A stretch of DNA of 10,969 bases from Gammaproteobacteria bacterium (GTDB lineage: Bacteria; Pseudomonadota; Gammaproteobacteria; Arenicellales; DRJH01). Positions 1 to 5,334 of the stretch are shown here, piece by piece. The notes beneath the pieces were generated by a model. That model searched no databases. It was not told where the DNA came from and saw only the letters and a list, made by a program, of their open reading frames with translations. Both the position numbers and the translations under genes were made by a program. Position 1 is the stretch's first letter. The number at the start of each line of letters is the position of its first letter. The stretch is from contig DRJH01000355.1 in assembly GCA_011052285.1 (NCBI GenBank), positions 1-10,969 on the forward strand, read 5' to 3'.

Positions 1-1147
1 GATGCACACCCATCCGCATACTATTGGAGCGTGGCTCAAACAACGCCAGCAATCTGCCGCCATGACGTTTTTTCAAACACGCCAGTGTATATTTTATTGC
101 AGTTGGATGATGAGCAAAATCATCATAAAGGTGCACATCCGGATGTTTAAGTAATAGCTCCAATCGCCGCTTTGGTAGCACAAACTGTTGCAGCGCCTTG
201 ACCGCTCGCCCTGTGCTGACTCCCGCATGGTAGGCTGCAGCAACCGCGGCCAGGGCGTTCATGGCGTTATGCTGGCCGGGAATTGACCAATCAAGTGATA
301 CTTCACAATGCTGCTGATAGTACACCGCTAAAACCTCGTGCAGGGTCTCGTCTACTGCAGATGAGTGCCGCAAACACCAGTCAGCAGGCTGCTCAGCTAA
401 AGACTTACCCGCTGGCAAAACCGCATAGTTTTGTAGCTCACTCCAATAGCCCTGCGTTAGCACCTTGGCAATATTACGATCCTGCCCATTGACAAGAATA
501 CGACCCTTGCCGGGAACCGTTCTGACCAAATGATGAAACTGTCGGATAATTGCCTCAACATTATCAAAGATATCAGCATGATCATATTCGAGATTGTGGA
601 GTACAGCAGTTTGCGGGCAATAGTGAACAAACTTGGAGCGTTTGTCGAAAAATGCGGTATCGTATTCGTCCGCTTCGATGACGAAGAATGGACTGTGACC
701 CAAGCGTGCAGAGCAGGGGAAGTTCCCGGGTATACCCCCGATCAAAAAACCGGGCTGTAATCCTGCATGCTCGAGAATCCAAGCCAGCATACTACTGGTT
801 GTGGTCTTACCATGAGTCCCCGCCACCGCCAACACCCAGCGACCTGGTAATACATTTCGCGCCAACCATTCCGGGCCGGAGAGGTAGTCAAGACGTTGAT
901 TGAGTACATATTCTACCGCGGTCTGCCCACGTGACAGAGCATTACCGATCACGACCTGATCAGGATGATCGAAAAACTGGCCGGAATCATCAAGATCTCG
1001 AACATCGATACCCAATTGTTGTAACTGGATACTCATCGGTGGGTAGAGCACATGATCTGAGCCGGTAACCTTGTGACCTAATTCGCGGGCAATGGCCGCA
1101 ATACCGGCCATGAATGTGCCGCCGATACCCAGGATGTGTAGATGCAT
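1..1147 (-). CDS. mpl: UDP-N-acetylmuramate:L-alanyl-gamma-D-glutamyl-meso-diaminopimelate ligase, 3' end cut by window
   Basis: This cytoplasmic Mur-ligase-family enzyme joins the murein tripeptide L-Ala-gamma-D-Glu-meso-DAP, released during peptidoglycan turnover, to UDP-MurNAc using ATP (cell-wall recycling). My reverse-strand translation starts MHLHILGIGGTFMAGIAAIA at ATG 1147-1145. It shows the N-terminal UDP-binding glycine loop (about residues 7-13), the ATP P-loop GTHGKTTT (110-117), EADEYDTAFFDKR (about 158-170), the GQHNAMN motif of the central domain and DDFAHHPTA of the C-terminal domain. The E. coli enzyme is about 457 residues; 382 codons are present, with no stop before the left edge, so the last ~75 residues are missing here. 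The wording (GTFMAG, EPRSNSMRMG) is Mpl rather than MurC. It lies 11 bases downstream of the membrane-protein gene on the same strand, so the two are probably co-transcribed; the Shine-Dalgarno is weak (GAAG near 1160). Confidence 0.96.
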   Translation of the reverse strand, partial: MHLHILGIGGTFMAGIAAIARELGHKVTGSDHVLYPPMSIQLQQLGIDVRDLDDSGQFFDHPDQVVIGNALSRGQTAVEYVLNQRLDYLSGPEWLARNVLPGRWVLAVAGTHGKTTTSSMLAWILEHAGLQPGFLIGGIPGNFPCSARLGHSPFFVIEADEYDTAFFDKRSKFVHYCPQTAVLHNLEYDHADIFDNVEAIIRQFHHLVRTVPGKGRILVNGQDRNIAKVLTQGYWSELQNYAVLPAGKSLAEQPADWCLRHSSAVDETLHEVLAVYYQQHCEVSLDWSIPGQHNAMNALAAVAAAYHAGVSTGRAVKALQQFVLPKRRLELLLKHPDVHLYDDFAHHPTAIKYTLACLKKRHGGRLLALFEPRSNSMRMGVH

Positions 1148-1158
1148 AGAGGTTGACT

Positions 1159-1680
1159 TCAGGGCATAGCAGATTGCGGTGGAAACACCATCAACACAAT
1201 CACAAGCACGACAAACTGGCAACCCAAACTCAATAGCAGGCTCATGCCGGTCTTAATTTCCAGCGACTGCCGAAATACCCATGACATCACTGCGAGAAAC
1301 CAGAATGCAATCACCAGCAATAGCAAAGATGGCAGTCCCAGCGAAATAGAAGACTGCTGATTTCCCAACATATAACTGACTGGTATGGTCAACAGTTGCA
1401 ACAGGCTGCCGGCGCCAAACAAAGCGGTAGCAGTCTGCAGCCAACGCTCGCTTTTTCCACGAATGGACAGCACCACCCACAGGACGGCACCGAAGGCACT
1501 GGCCTGGGTCACTGCCGCCAGCCATATAGTGGCCGCACTACTGTATGGCGCATCGGTAACAACATGGGTCAAAACTGCGAAAATGAAGGTCGTTACCAGC
1601 AGTGCCGGAGAAATCGGTAGATCTTGTGGACCAGCTTTGAAACGGACAATATCCAGAAAGATACGCAGTAAAACAATCAT
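1159..1680 (-). CDS. Five-helix inner-membrane protein, Yip1-like, function unknown
   Basis: This 173-residue protein is strongly hydrophobic, with five likely transmembrane segments at about residues 24-41, 50-72, 84-104, 115-136 and 145-166 and short polar loops. The segment around residues 80-100 (ERWLQTATALFGAG...), placed before a helix, resembles Yip1-domain-like proteins of gammaproteobacteria, but I cannot name a function. The start at ATG 1680-1678 is supported by GGGAGA about 10 bases upstream on the minus strand. It ends 11 bases before the mpl start, so it is likely the first gene of a two-gene unit with mpl. The pairing suggests an envelope role, but that is inference. No catalytic motif is visible. 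Confidence 0.8.
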   Translation of the reverse strand: MIVLLRIFLDIVRFKAGPQDLPISPALLVTTFIFAVLTHVVTDAPYSSAATIWLAAVTQASAFGAVLWVVLSIRGKSERWLQTATALFGAGSLLQLLTIPVSYMLGNQQSSISLGLPSLLLLVIAFWFLAVMSWVFRQSLEIKTGMSLLLSLGCQFVVLVIVLMVFPPQSAMP

Positions 1681-1761
1681 TTGTGAGTAGTCTCCCGACA
1701 GTTTGGGAATAAAACGGAAAAGTTAATGATGCGGCAGGCATGAATGAAAAATAACCGGTGG

Positions 1762-1791
1762 ATGATACCAATACCGAAGCCCTGTGGTCAT
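1762..1791 (-). promoter_or_regulatory. Candidate sigma-70 promoter for the membrane protein-mpl unit
   Basis: On the minus strand, ATGACC (1791-1786, 4/6 to the -35 consensus) lies 18 bases from TATCAT (1767-1762), which is preceded by TGG (extended -10). Transcription would start near 1755, giving a leader of about 75 bases. Found by eye only. Confidence 0.35.
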
Positions 1792-1803
1792 AGCTTTTGA
1801 GGA

Positions 1804-1831
1804 TTAATTTACCCCTCTGCTGGTATATACT
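1804..1831 (+). promoter_or_regulatory. Candidate extended -10 promoter for rnd
   Basis: TGGTATATACT (1821-1831) provides an extended -10 (TGn followed by TATATA or TATACT). The -35 is poor: TTAATT at 1804-1809, 16 bases before TATACT. Transcription would start near 1837, placing MITE copy A inside the rnd leader. It lies only 13 bases from the divergent minus-strand candidate, so the two could interfere. Confidence 0.35.
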
Positions 1832-1888
1832 GCTTCACCCTTGTCCGAAACAGCAAGTATGTACGACAATACAACACCCACGAGAATG

Positions 1889-2028
1889 GTAACTATTCAG
1901 CGTATTCATCTTTTGTCCCATTACAGCGTGTGTTCGTACTCGAATGGTCTCATATGACCTATATGCTCACATTCTCCGTGCGAAAATACCTGGTACCAAA
2001 CCAAAATCTAAACACGCTGAATCGTTAC
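1889..2028. mobile_element. MITE copy A (140 bp) with 8-bp target-site duplication
   Basis: The ends are inverted repeats: GTAACTATTCAGCGT at 1889-1903 and, read on the reverse strand, GTAACGATTCAGCGT from 2028 to 2014 (14 of 15 match). Just outside is an exact 8-bp direct repeat, CGAGAATG at 1881-1888 and 2029-2036, as left by transposition. The inside is an imperfect palindrome: TTTTG (1911-1915) pairs with CAAAA (2002-2006), and GTGTGTTCG (1928-1936) pairs with CGAAAATAC (1981-1989) with one mismatch and one G-U. It aligns end to end with copy B at roughly 87% identity, with 30 identical bases at 1955-1984. There is no transposase. GTAA ends and 8-bp duplications are the recalled hallmark of IS66-family elements, so IS66-type mobilisation is inferred. 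It lies 55 bases upstream of the rnd start. Confidence 0.88.
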
Positions 2029-2083
2029 CGAGAATGAACACTCAGAGCGATACTTGGCACACGCGATCACTCCGGAACGGATC

Positions 2084-3202
2084 ATGAAACAAACAACAAC
2101 ACAATGGATAGACACCCAAAATGACTTGCGGCTGTGCTGTTCACAGCTCGAAGGCGCTGAATGGATTGTGCTTGACACGGAATTTGAGCGGGTACGCACC
2201 TATTACCCTCGTCTTTGTCTTTTGCAACTGGCAAGCAAACAAGGGATCTGGTTGCTGGATCCGCTGTGTTTATTGAATCTTGATGCTCTCAAGCCGGTGC
2301 TCAATAAGGCAGGTACTGTCATCATCCATGCCGCCCGACAAGACCTGGAAGTACTGGACTATGCACTGGGTATCTTGCCTGCAACGCTGTTCGATACTCA
2401 GGTTGCCGCTGCCTTTCTGGGGCTCGGTGATCAGGTCGGTTATGCCGCACTGGTACAACAAACACAGGGTATTGAACTGGAAAAATCACAAACCCGAACT
2501 CACTGGTGTCAGCGCCCACTGTCCGATGCACAGCTGCAATATGCCGCTGATGATGTACGCTATCTGGGCCCCCTGTACCTGCAACTTCAAGAGCAGCTTG
2601 ATCAGGTGGGTAAATTACATTGGATGAAGGAAGAAATGAATAACATCGTGGCCCAACGCGCCTGGCAGCTGGATCCACAGAGCACTGCACAACGGCTGCT
2701 CGGCAGACGCAGCCAGCTCAGCCAAAGAAGTCAGAATCTTTTTGTTATGTTAGCCATTTGGCGCGAAGAAGTTGCAATACGACGTAACCTGCCACGGGAA
2801 TGGGTGCTTAGCAATGACATCCTGCGACAAATTGCTGAATGCAATCCACAATCTACGGATCAACTGCTGAAACTGGCTGATTTTGGCTCTAAGATGCTGG
2901 ATCGCTATGGGAAATCCATTCTACAGATTACACATTCCACAACTCCGGGCAGTGAAAATGATCCAAAACCATCCCTTACCGATAACCGCGTGCTGTTGAA
3001 AAAACTGCAGAAAATAACCGCACGGGTTGCGCACGAACACAGTGTCAGTCCAGGCCTTTTGGCTTCAAAAAAAACACTGCTGGAACTACTGGAAGGAGAA
3101 AAGGATTGTCAGCTATGCCATGGCTGGCGCCAGCAGCTACTCGGTGAACAACTAAAGGGCATCATCGCTGCCCAGCAACAGAATCACCCAACCTCTGTGT
3201 AG
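2084..3202 (+). CDS. rnd: Ribonuclease D
   Basis: This 3'-to-5' exoribonuclease trims tRNA precursors and other small RNAs in the cytoplasm. It is a DEDDy exonuclease: Exo I has D31 and E33 (LDTEFER), Exo II has D87 (HAARQDLEVL), and Exo III has Y153 and D157 (YAADDVRYL). All five residues that bind the two metals or catalyse are present at spacings matching E. coli RNase D. A helical HRDC domain follows (about 212-285), then a second helical C-terminal region. From ATG 2084 the protein is 372 residues, against about 375 in E. coli. An in-frame TTG at 2054 would add ten residues with no support, so I prefer the ATG, with weak GGAACGG at 2074-2080. It is monocistronic: a candidate terminator follows at 3232-3254. 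Its leader carries MITE copy A. Confidence 0.96.
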   Translation: MKQTTTQWIDTQNDLRLCCSQLEGAEWIVLDTEFERVRTYYPRLCLLQLASKQGIWLLDPLCLLNLDALKPVLNKAGTVIIHAARQDLEVLDYALGILPATLFDTQVAAAFLGLGDQVGYAALVQQTQGIELEKSQTRTHWCQRPLSDAQLQYAADDVRYLGPLYLQLQEQLDQVGKLHWMKEEMNNIVAQRAWQLDPQSTAQRLLGRRSQLSQRSQNLFVMLAIWREEVAIRRNLPREWVLSNDILRQIAECNPQSTDQLLKLADFGSKMLDRYGKSILQITHSTTPGSENDPKPSLTDNRVLLKKLQKITARVAHEHSVSPGLLASKKTLLELLEGEKDCQLCHGWRQQLLGEQLKGIIAAQQQNHPTSV

Positions 3203-3231
3203 TACGACAATTTTTCTGCCCCGCTTGGAAT

Positions 3232-3254
3232 AAAAGGAATCAGAGCCTTTTTTT
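3232..3254 (+). terminator. Weak intrinsic terminator candidate after rnd
   Basis: AAAAGG (3232-3237) pairs with CCTTTT (3246-3251) across an eight-base loop, and a run of seven T occupies 3248-3254. The stem has only two G-C pairs, so efficiency would be modest. Its position 30 bases after the rnd stop and just before the next promoter supports the role. Confidence 0.4.
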
Positions 3255-3258
3255 CAAC

Positions 3259-3287
3259 TTGACAACATGAATCGCTTCCCATAGCAT
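3259..3287 (+). promoter_or_regulatory. Sigma-70-type promoter of the dctPQM-oplA operon
   Basis: A perfect -35 box TTGACA (3259-3264) is followed after exactly 17 bases by TAGCAT (3282-3287, 4/6 to TATAAT). Transcription would start near 3294. The leader to the dctP ATG is now about 203 nt; removing MITE copy B and one target duplication would give about 54 nt. Confidence 0.6.
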
Positions 3288-3297
3288 GGTCGTGTAT

Positions 3298-3320
3298 TTT
3301 ATCTATAAAGTATCGATAAA
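3298..3320. promoter_or_regulatory. Possible operator dyad at the operon start site
   Basis: TTTATC (3298-3303) and GATAAA (3315-3320) form an inverted repeat with an 11-base spacer, just downstream of the predicted transcription start. This is a suitable place for a dimeric repressor, for example the winged-helix protein encoded at the end of the operon. It is short and AT-rich, so chance is a real alternative. The MITE target duplication begins at 3319, overlapping its right edge. Confidence 0.25.
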
Positions 3321-3326
3321 TTCTAT

Positions 3327-3467
3327 GCAACGATTCAGCACATCCATCATTTTGTCCCATTACGGCGTGTGTTCGTACTCGAATGCTCACATGTGACCTA
3401 TATGCTCACATTCTCCGTGCGAATATGCCTGGTACTGAAGCAAAATTTAAATACGCTGAAGAGTTAC
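3327..3467. mobile_element. MITE copy B (141 bp) with 8-bp target-site duplication
   Basis: This is the second copy of the element at 1889-2028. It is flanked by an exact 8-bp direct repeat, AATTCTAT at 3319-3326 and 3468-3475. The left end reads GCAACGATTCAGC (3327-3339); the right end, read on the reverse strand, is GTAACTCTTCAGCGT (3467-3453). Internal complementarity persists: ATTTTG (3349-3354) with CAAAAT (3441-3446), and TACGG-GTGTGTTCG (3361-3375) with CGAATATGC-CT-GTA (3420-3434), with small bulges and some G-U pairs. Against copy A I count about 18 substitutions and one single-base indel. It has no transposase. It was inserted eight bases before the dctP Shine-Dalgarno, separating it from the predicted promoter. 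Confidence 0.9.
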
Positions 3468-3482
3468 AATTCTATTTAAATA

Positions 3483-3490
3483 AGAGGAGA
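3483..3490 (+). promoter_or_regulatory. Strong Shine-Dalgarno fixing the dctP start
   Basis: AGAGGAGA ends six bases before ATG 3497. This decides the start against the in-frame ATG at 3383, which lies inside MITE copy B and has no ribosome-binding site. Confidence 0.85.
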
Positions 3491-3496
3491 TTTGTG

Positions 3497-4474
3497 ATGA
3501 AAAAAATGCCCCTACCACAGCTACTGATATCAGCCGTCTGTTCACTCGGGCTGGCCACCGCAGCAGGCGCAGCTACGAAGTGGGATATGCCCACCCCCTA
3601 TGGTGATGGTGTCTTTCATACCAAAAATGTCCGAGCTTTTGCCAAGGATGTCAGCGATGCGACAGGTGGTGAGCTCAATATCGTCGTACATTCCGGTGCG
3701 TCGCTTTACAAGCACCCGCAGATCTACCGTGCTGTTCGCACTGGCCAGGTGAGTATTGGAGAAATGTTCATGGGCCTGTTAGGGAATCAAGACCCGGTCT
3801 TTAAACTGGACAATATTCCGTTTCTCGCCAGTGATTACGATGCAGCCAAAAAACTCTGGAAAGTCAGCCGCCCGACGATCGAAAAAAGCTTGGCCAAGAG
3901 CGGTGTCAAACTTCTTTATGCTGTACCTTGGCCACCACAAGGTTTTTATACCAAAAAACCGATCACTTCGGTTAAGGACTTTTCCGGCCTGAAAATGCGT
4001 GCGTATAGCTCAACAACTTCACGTCTGGCAGTGCTCCTGAACGCTTCTCCCACGACCGTTCAGACTCCGGAAATTCCCCAGGCATTCAGTACCGGCATCA
4101 TTGATGCCATGGTCACCTCTCCCTCCACAGGCGTCAGCAGTCAAGCTTGGGACTACGTTAAGTACTACACCGATACCCAGGCCTGGATTCCAAAAAATAT
4201 GGTTATTGTCAACACCAAAGCCTTCAACCAACTCTCAGCAAAGACACAACAAGCCGTGCTGAACGCAGCCGCCAAGGCGGAAAAACGCGGCTGGCGAATG
4301 TCCATGGATGAGACGAGTGCGAAAACTGCCGTCCTGAAGGCCAAAGGCATGACTGTCTCTGCACCAACAGCGCAGTTCAAGGCAGAACTGCAACAGATTG
4401 GCAAGACGATGAGTGCTGAGTGGGCCGCCAAAGCCGGACCTGAGGGTGCCAAAATCCTGCAGGCTCTCAAATAA
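3497..4474 (+). CDS. dctP: TRAP transporter periplasmic substrate-binding protein (DctP), probably for pyroglutamate
   Basis: This extracytoplasmic receptor captures a small carboxylate and hands it to the DctQM membrane complex. From ATG 3497 it is 325 residues, typical for the family. A Sec signal peptide is clear: MKK, a hydrophobic stretch (about 8-22), then cleavage near TAAGA-ATKW (about residue 25). The mature protein has the DctP fold signatures: an early LY(K)HPQ segment (70-75), the conserved carboxylate-binding arginine in GLKMRAY (R168), and TPEIPQAFSTGIIDA (190-204). The sequence recalls the subgroup of Bordetella pertussis DctP6/DctP7, whose recalled ligand is pyroglutamate. The downstream 5-oxoprolinase agrees. 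Sialate or C4-dicarboxylate is less likely but not excluded from sequence alone. An in-frame reading back to ATG 3383 would hide the signal peptide behind 38 MITE-encoded residues and is rejected. First gene of the operon. Confidence 0.93.
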   Translation: MKKMPLPQLLISAVCSLGLATAAGAATKWDMPTPYGDGVFHTKNVRAFAKDVSDATGGELNIVVHSGASLYKHPQIYRAVRTGQVSIGEMFMGLLGNQDPVFKLDNIPFLASDYDAAKKLWKVSRPTIEKSLAKSGVKLLYAVPWPPQGFYTKKPITSVKDFSGLKMRAYSSTTSRLAVLLNASPTTVQTPEIPQAFSTGIIDAMVTSPSTGVSSQAWDYVKYYTDTQAWIPKNMVIVNTKAFNQLSAKTQQAVLNAAAKAEKRGWRMSMDETSAKTAVLKAKGMTVSAPTAQFKAELQQIGKTMSAEWAAKAGPEGAKILQALK

Positions 4475-4575
4475 TCACTGTGCAACGATCAACTCATTAT
4501 CACGGGCCACCTTGTAGTATTTGACGACGTAGAGGAAATCGGACCAACGTCCGCTTATCCGCAGTAGGCTCTCTA

Positions 4576-4609
4576 TTCTCGGACAGGCTCCAAAGAGGCT
4601 GTCCGAGAA
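4576..4609 (+). promoter_or_regulatory. Strong stem-loop after dctP (possible mRNA stabiliser or attenuator)
   Basis: TTCTCGGACAG (4576-4586) is perfectly complementary to CTGTCCGAGAA (4599-4609). Three more pairs (CTC 4588-4590 with GAG 4595-4597) close a CAAA loop after one G-G mismatch. No T-run follows in either direction, so it is not a classical terminator. It could protect the dctP 3' end and raise the binding protein over the membrane subunits, as intercistronic hairpins do in other binding-protein operons. That role is inferred. Confidence 0.6.
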
Positions 4610-4650
4610 CAGGCCGACCGGTTTGTTGCTCCTGCAAAAACTACTACCTG

Positions 4651-4704
4651 TGCCATTCACGGTGCTTGTGCCATTCACGGTGCTTGTGCCGTTCACGGCG
4701 GTGG
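4651..4704 (+). repeat. Three-unit 18-bp tandem repeat
   Basis: TGCCATTCACGGTGCTTG occurs twice without change (4651-4668, 4669-4686). A third, diverged unit (4687-4704) differs at about four positions and contains the small hairpin GCCG-TTCA-CGGC (4688-4699). The unit is a multiple of three, but the region carries no credible gene. Confidence 0.85.
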
Positions 4705-4800
4705 TAGCGAGGAGAGCACGTTAAAACAGATTTTTCTGTTCTCGGGCTGCCCTCTTACGGCCCGTGCTTTCTGTGATCCCCCTGCTTTTTGGTGCTATAT

Positions 4801-5331
4801 ATGCGCATACTGCTTGACCGTCTTTATCAAATCGCAGGTCTGCTGGCAGGTTTTTGTATCGTTGCAATGGCGGTACTGATTCTGGGCCAGATTGTGGGTC
4901 GCTGGTTTGGCATAATTGTCCCCTCCACAGAAGATTTTTCCGGTTACCTACTTGCCGCTGCCAGTTTTCTGGCTCTTCCCTTTACCTTGCGCAGTGGTGG
5001 ACACATTCGGGTCAATCTGCTGATCTCACAATTGCACGGTGTAAAACGCAAAGTCACTGAAACGTTGGTACTGCTACTGAGCCTACTGTTCAGTGGTTTT
5101 GCTGCCAGCAGTGCGATTCAATTGGTTGTGGAATCCTGGCGTTTCGGTGATATCAGCCAGGGTTATGTTTCCGTCCCCCTATGGATACCACAAGTTCCGA
5201 TGGCACTGGGGCTGGTAATTTTAACGATTGCACTACTCGACGAAACCGTAGCACTACGCTCTGGTAAACAGCCACAGTATCTACAGCATGATGAGAATCT
5301 CGTCCAATCCACACAAAATACGGTGGAGTAA
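4801..5331 (+). CDS. dctQ: TRAP transporter small permease subunit (DctQ)
   Basis: This is the small inner-membrane subunit of the transporter and pairs with DctM. From ATG 4801 it has 176 residues with four hydrophobic segments at about 11-33, 46-64, 87-109 and 126-148. It carries the family motifs around STEDFSGYLLAAASFLALPFTLRSGGHIRVNLL: an acidic site before helix 2, then the GGHIRV loop (66-71). The start is not certain. GTG 4792 and TTG 4789 are in frame just upstream, and the only Shine-Dalgarno-like string is GGTG at 4791-4794, so I favour ATG 4801. Weak initiation plus the long structured spacer after dctP fits lower production of membrane subunits than of the binding protein. Its stop is three bases before the dctM ATG. 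Confidence 0.93.
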   Translation: MRILLDRLYQIAGLLAGFCIVAMAVLILGQIVGRWFGIIVPSTEDFSGYLLAAASFLALPFTLRSGGHIRVNLLISQLHGVKRKVTETLVLLLSLLFSGFAASSAIQLVVESWRFGDISQGYVSVPLWIPQVPMALGLVILTIALLDETVALRSGKQPQYLQHDENLVQSTQNTVE

Positions 5332-5334
5332 TCG

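Larger units (their letters stand above)
1681..2083. other. Divergent intergenic region (403 bases)
   Basis: This region separates the minus-strand membrane protein/mpl pair from plus-strand rnd. I see no credible gene in it. It contains a candidate minus-strand promoter (1762-1791), a candidate plus-strand promoter (1804-1831), and from 1889 to 2028 a MITE with its 8-bp target duplications. Without the insertion the gap would be about 255 bases. Confidence 0.8.
3203..3496 (+). other. rnd-dctP intergenic region (294 bases)
   Basis: The order is: weak terminator (3232-3254), sigma-70-type promoter (3259-3287), a dyad near the predicted start (3298-3320), MITE copy B (3327-3467) between its 8-bp duplications, and the dctP Shine-Dalgarno (3483-3490). 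I see no independent gene. Confidence 0.8.
4475..4800 (+). other. dctP-dctQ spacer with hairpin and minisatellite
   Basis: This 326-base gap is long for a TRAP operon. It holds a strong hairpin (4576-4609), a three-unit 18-bp tandem repeat (4651-4704), a smaller stem-loop AACAGA-TTTT-TCTGTT (4725-4740) and CGGGC/GCCCG (4743-4747/4760-4764). No convincing gene or obvious new promoter was found. A reverse-strand reading frame (4475-4696) is judged non-coding. Confidence 0.7.

Noticed and set aside
283..903. Plus-strand reading frames (283-492, 530-760, 688-903) and a minus-strand frame at 582-782
   Set aside because: They lie in other frames of mpl, whose minus-strand frame is open from 1147 to the window edge with all Mur-ligase motifs.
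2054..2083. TTG start at 2054 extending RNase D by ten residues
   Set aside because: The ATG at 2084 gives the normal family length and N terminus; the extension has no family support.
1861..3211. Shared string GTACGACAAT at 1861-1870 and 3202-3211 as an extension of the MITE
   Set aside because: The two lie at different distances from the copies and outside the target duplications; 10-base matches are common by chance in 11 kb.
4481..4488. GCAACGAT resembling the left end of MITE copy B, possibly a third copy
   Set aside because: Only eight bases match and there is no matching right end or target duplication nearby.
4475..4696. Minus-strand 73-codon frame with NGTSTV repeats in the dctP-dctQ spacer
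   Set aside because: Its repeats reflect the 18-bp tandem DNA repeat, there is no Shine-Dalgarno, and I cannot tie it to a protein family. A degraded transposase tail was considered but has no recognisable motif.
4651..4704. CRISPR-like array
   Set aside because: The repeats are directly adjacent with no spacers, only three units exist, and there are no cas genes.
4501..4766. CACGGGCC (4501-4508) and GGCCCGTG (4759-4766) as terminal inverted repeats of an element filling the spacer
   Set aside because: An 8-bp inverted pair is expected by chance in a segment of this size, and no flanking direct repeat was found.
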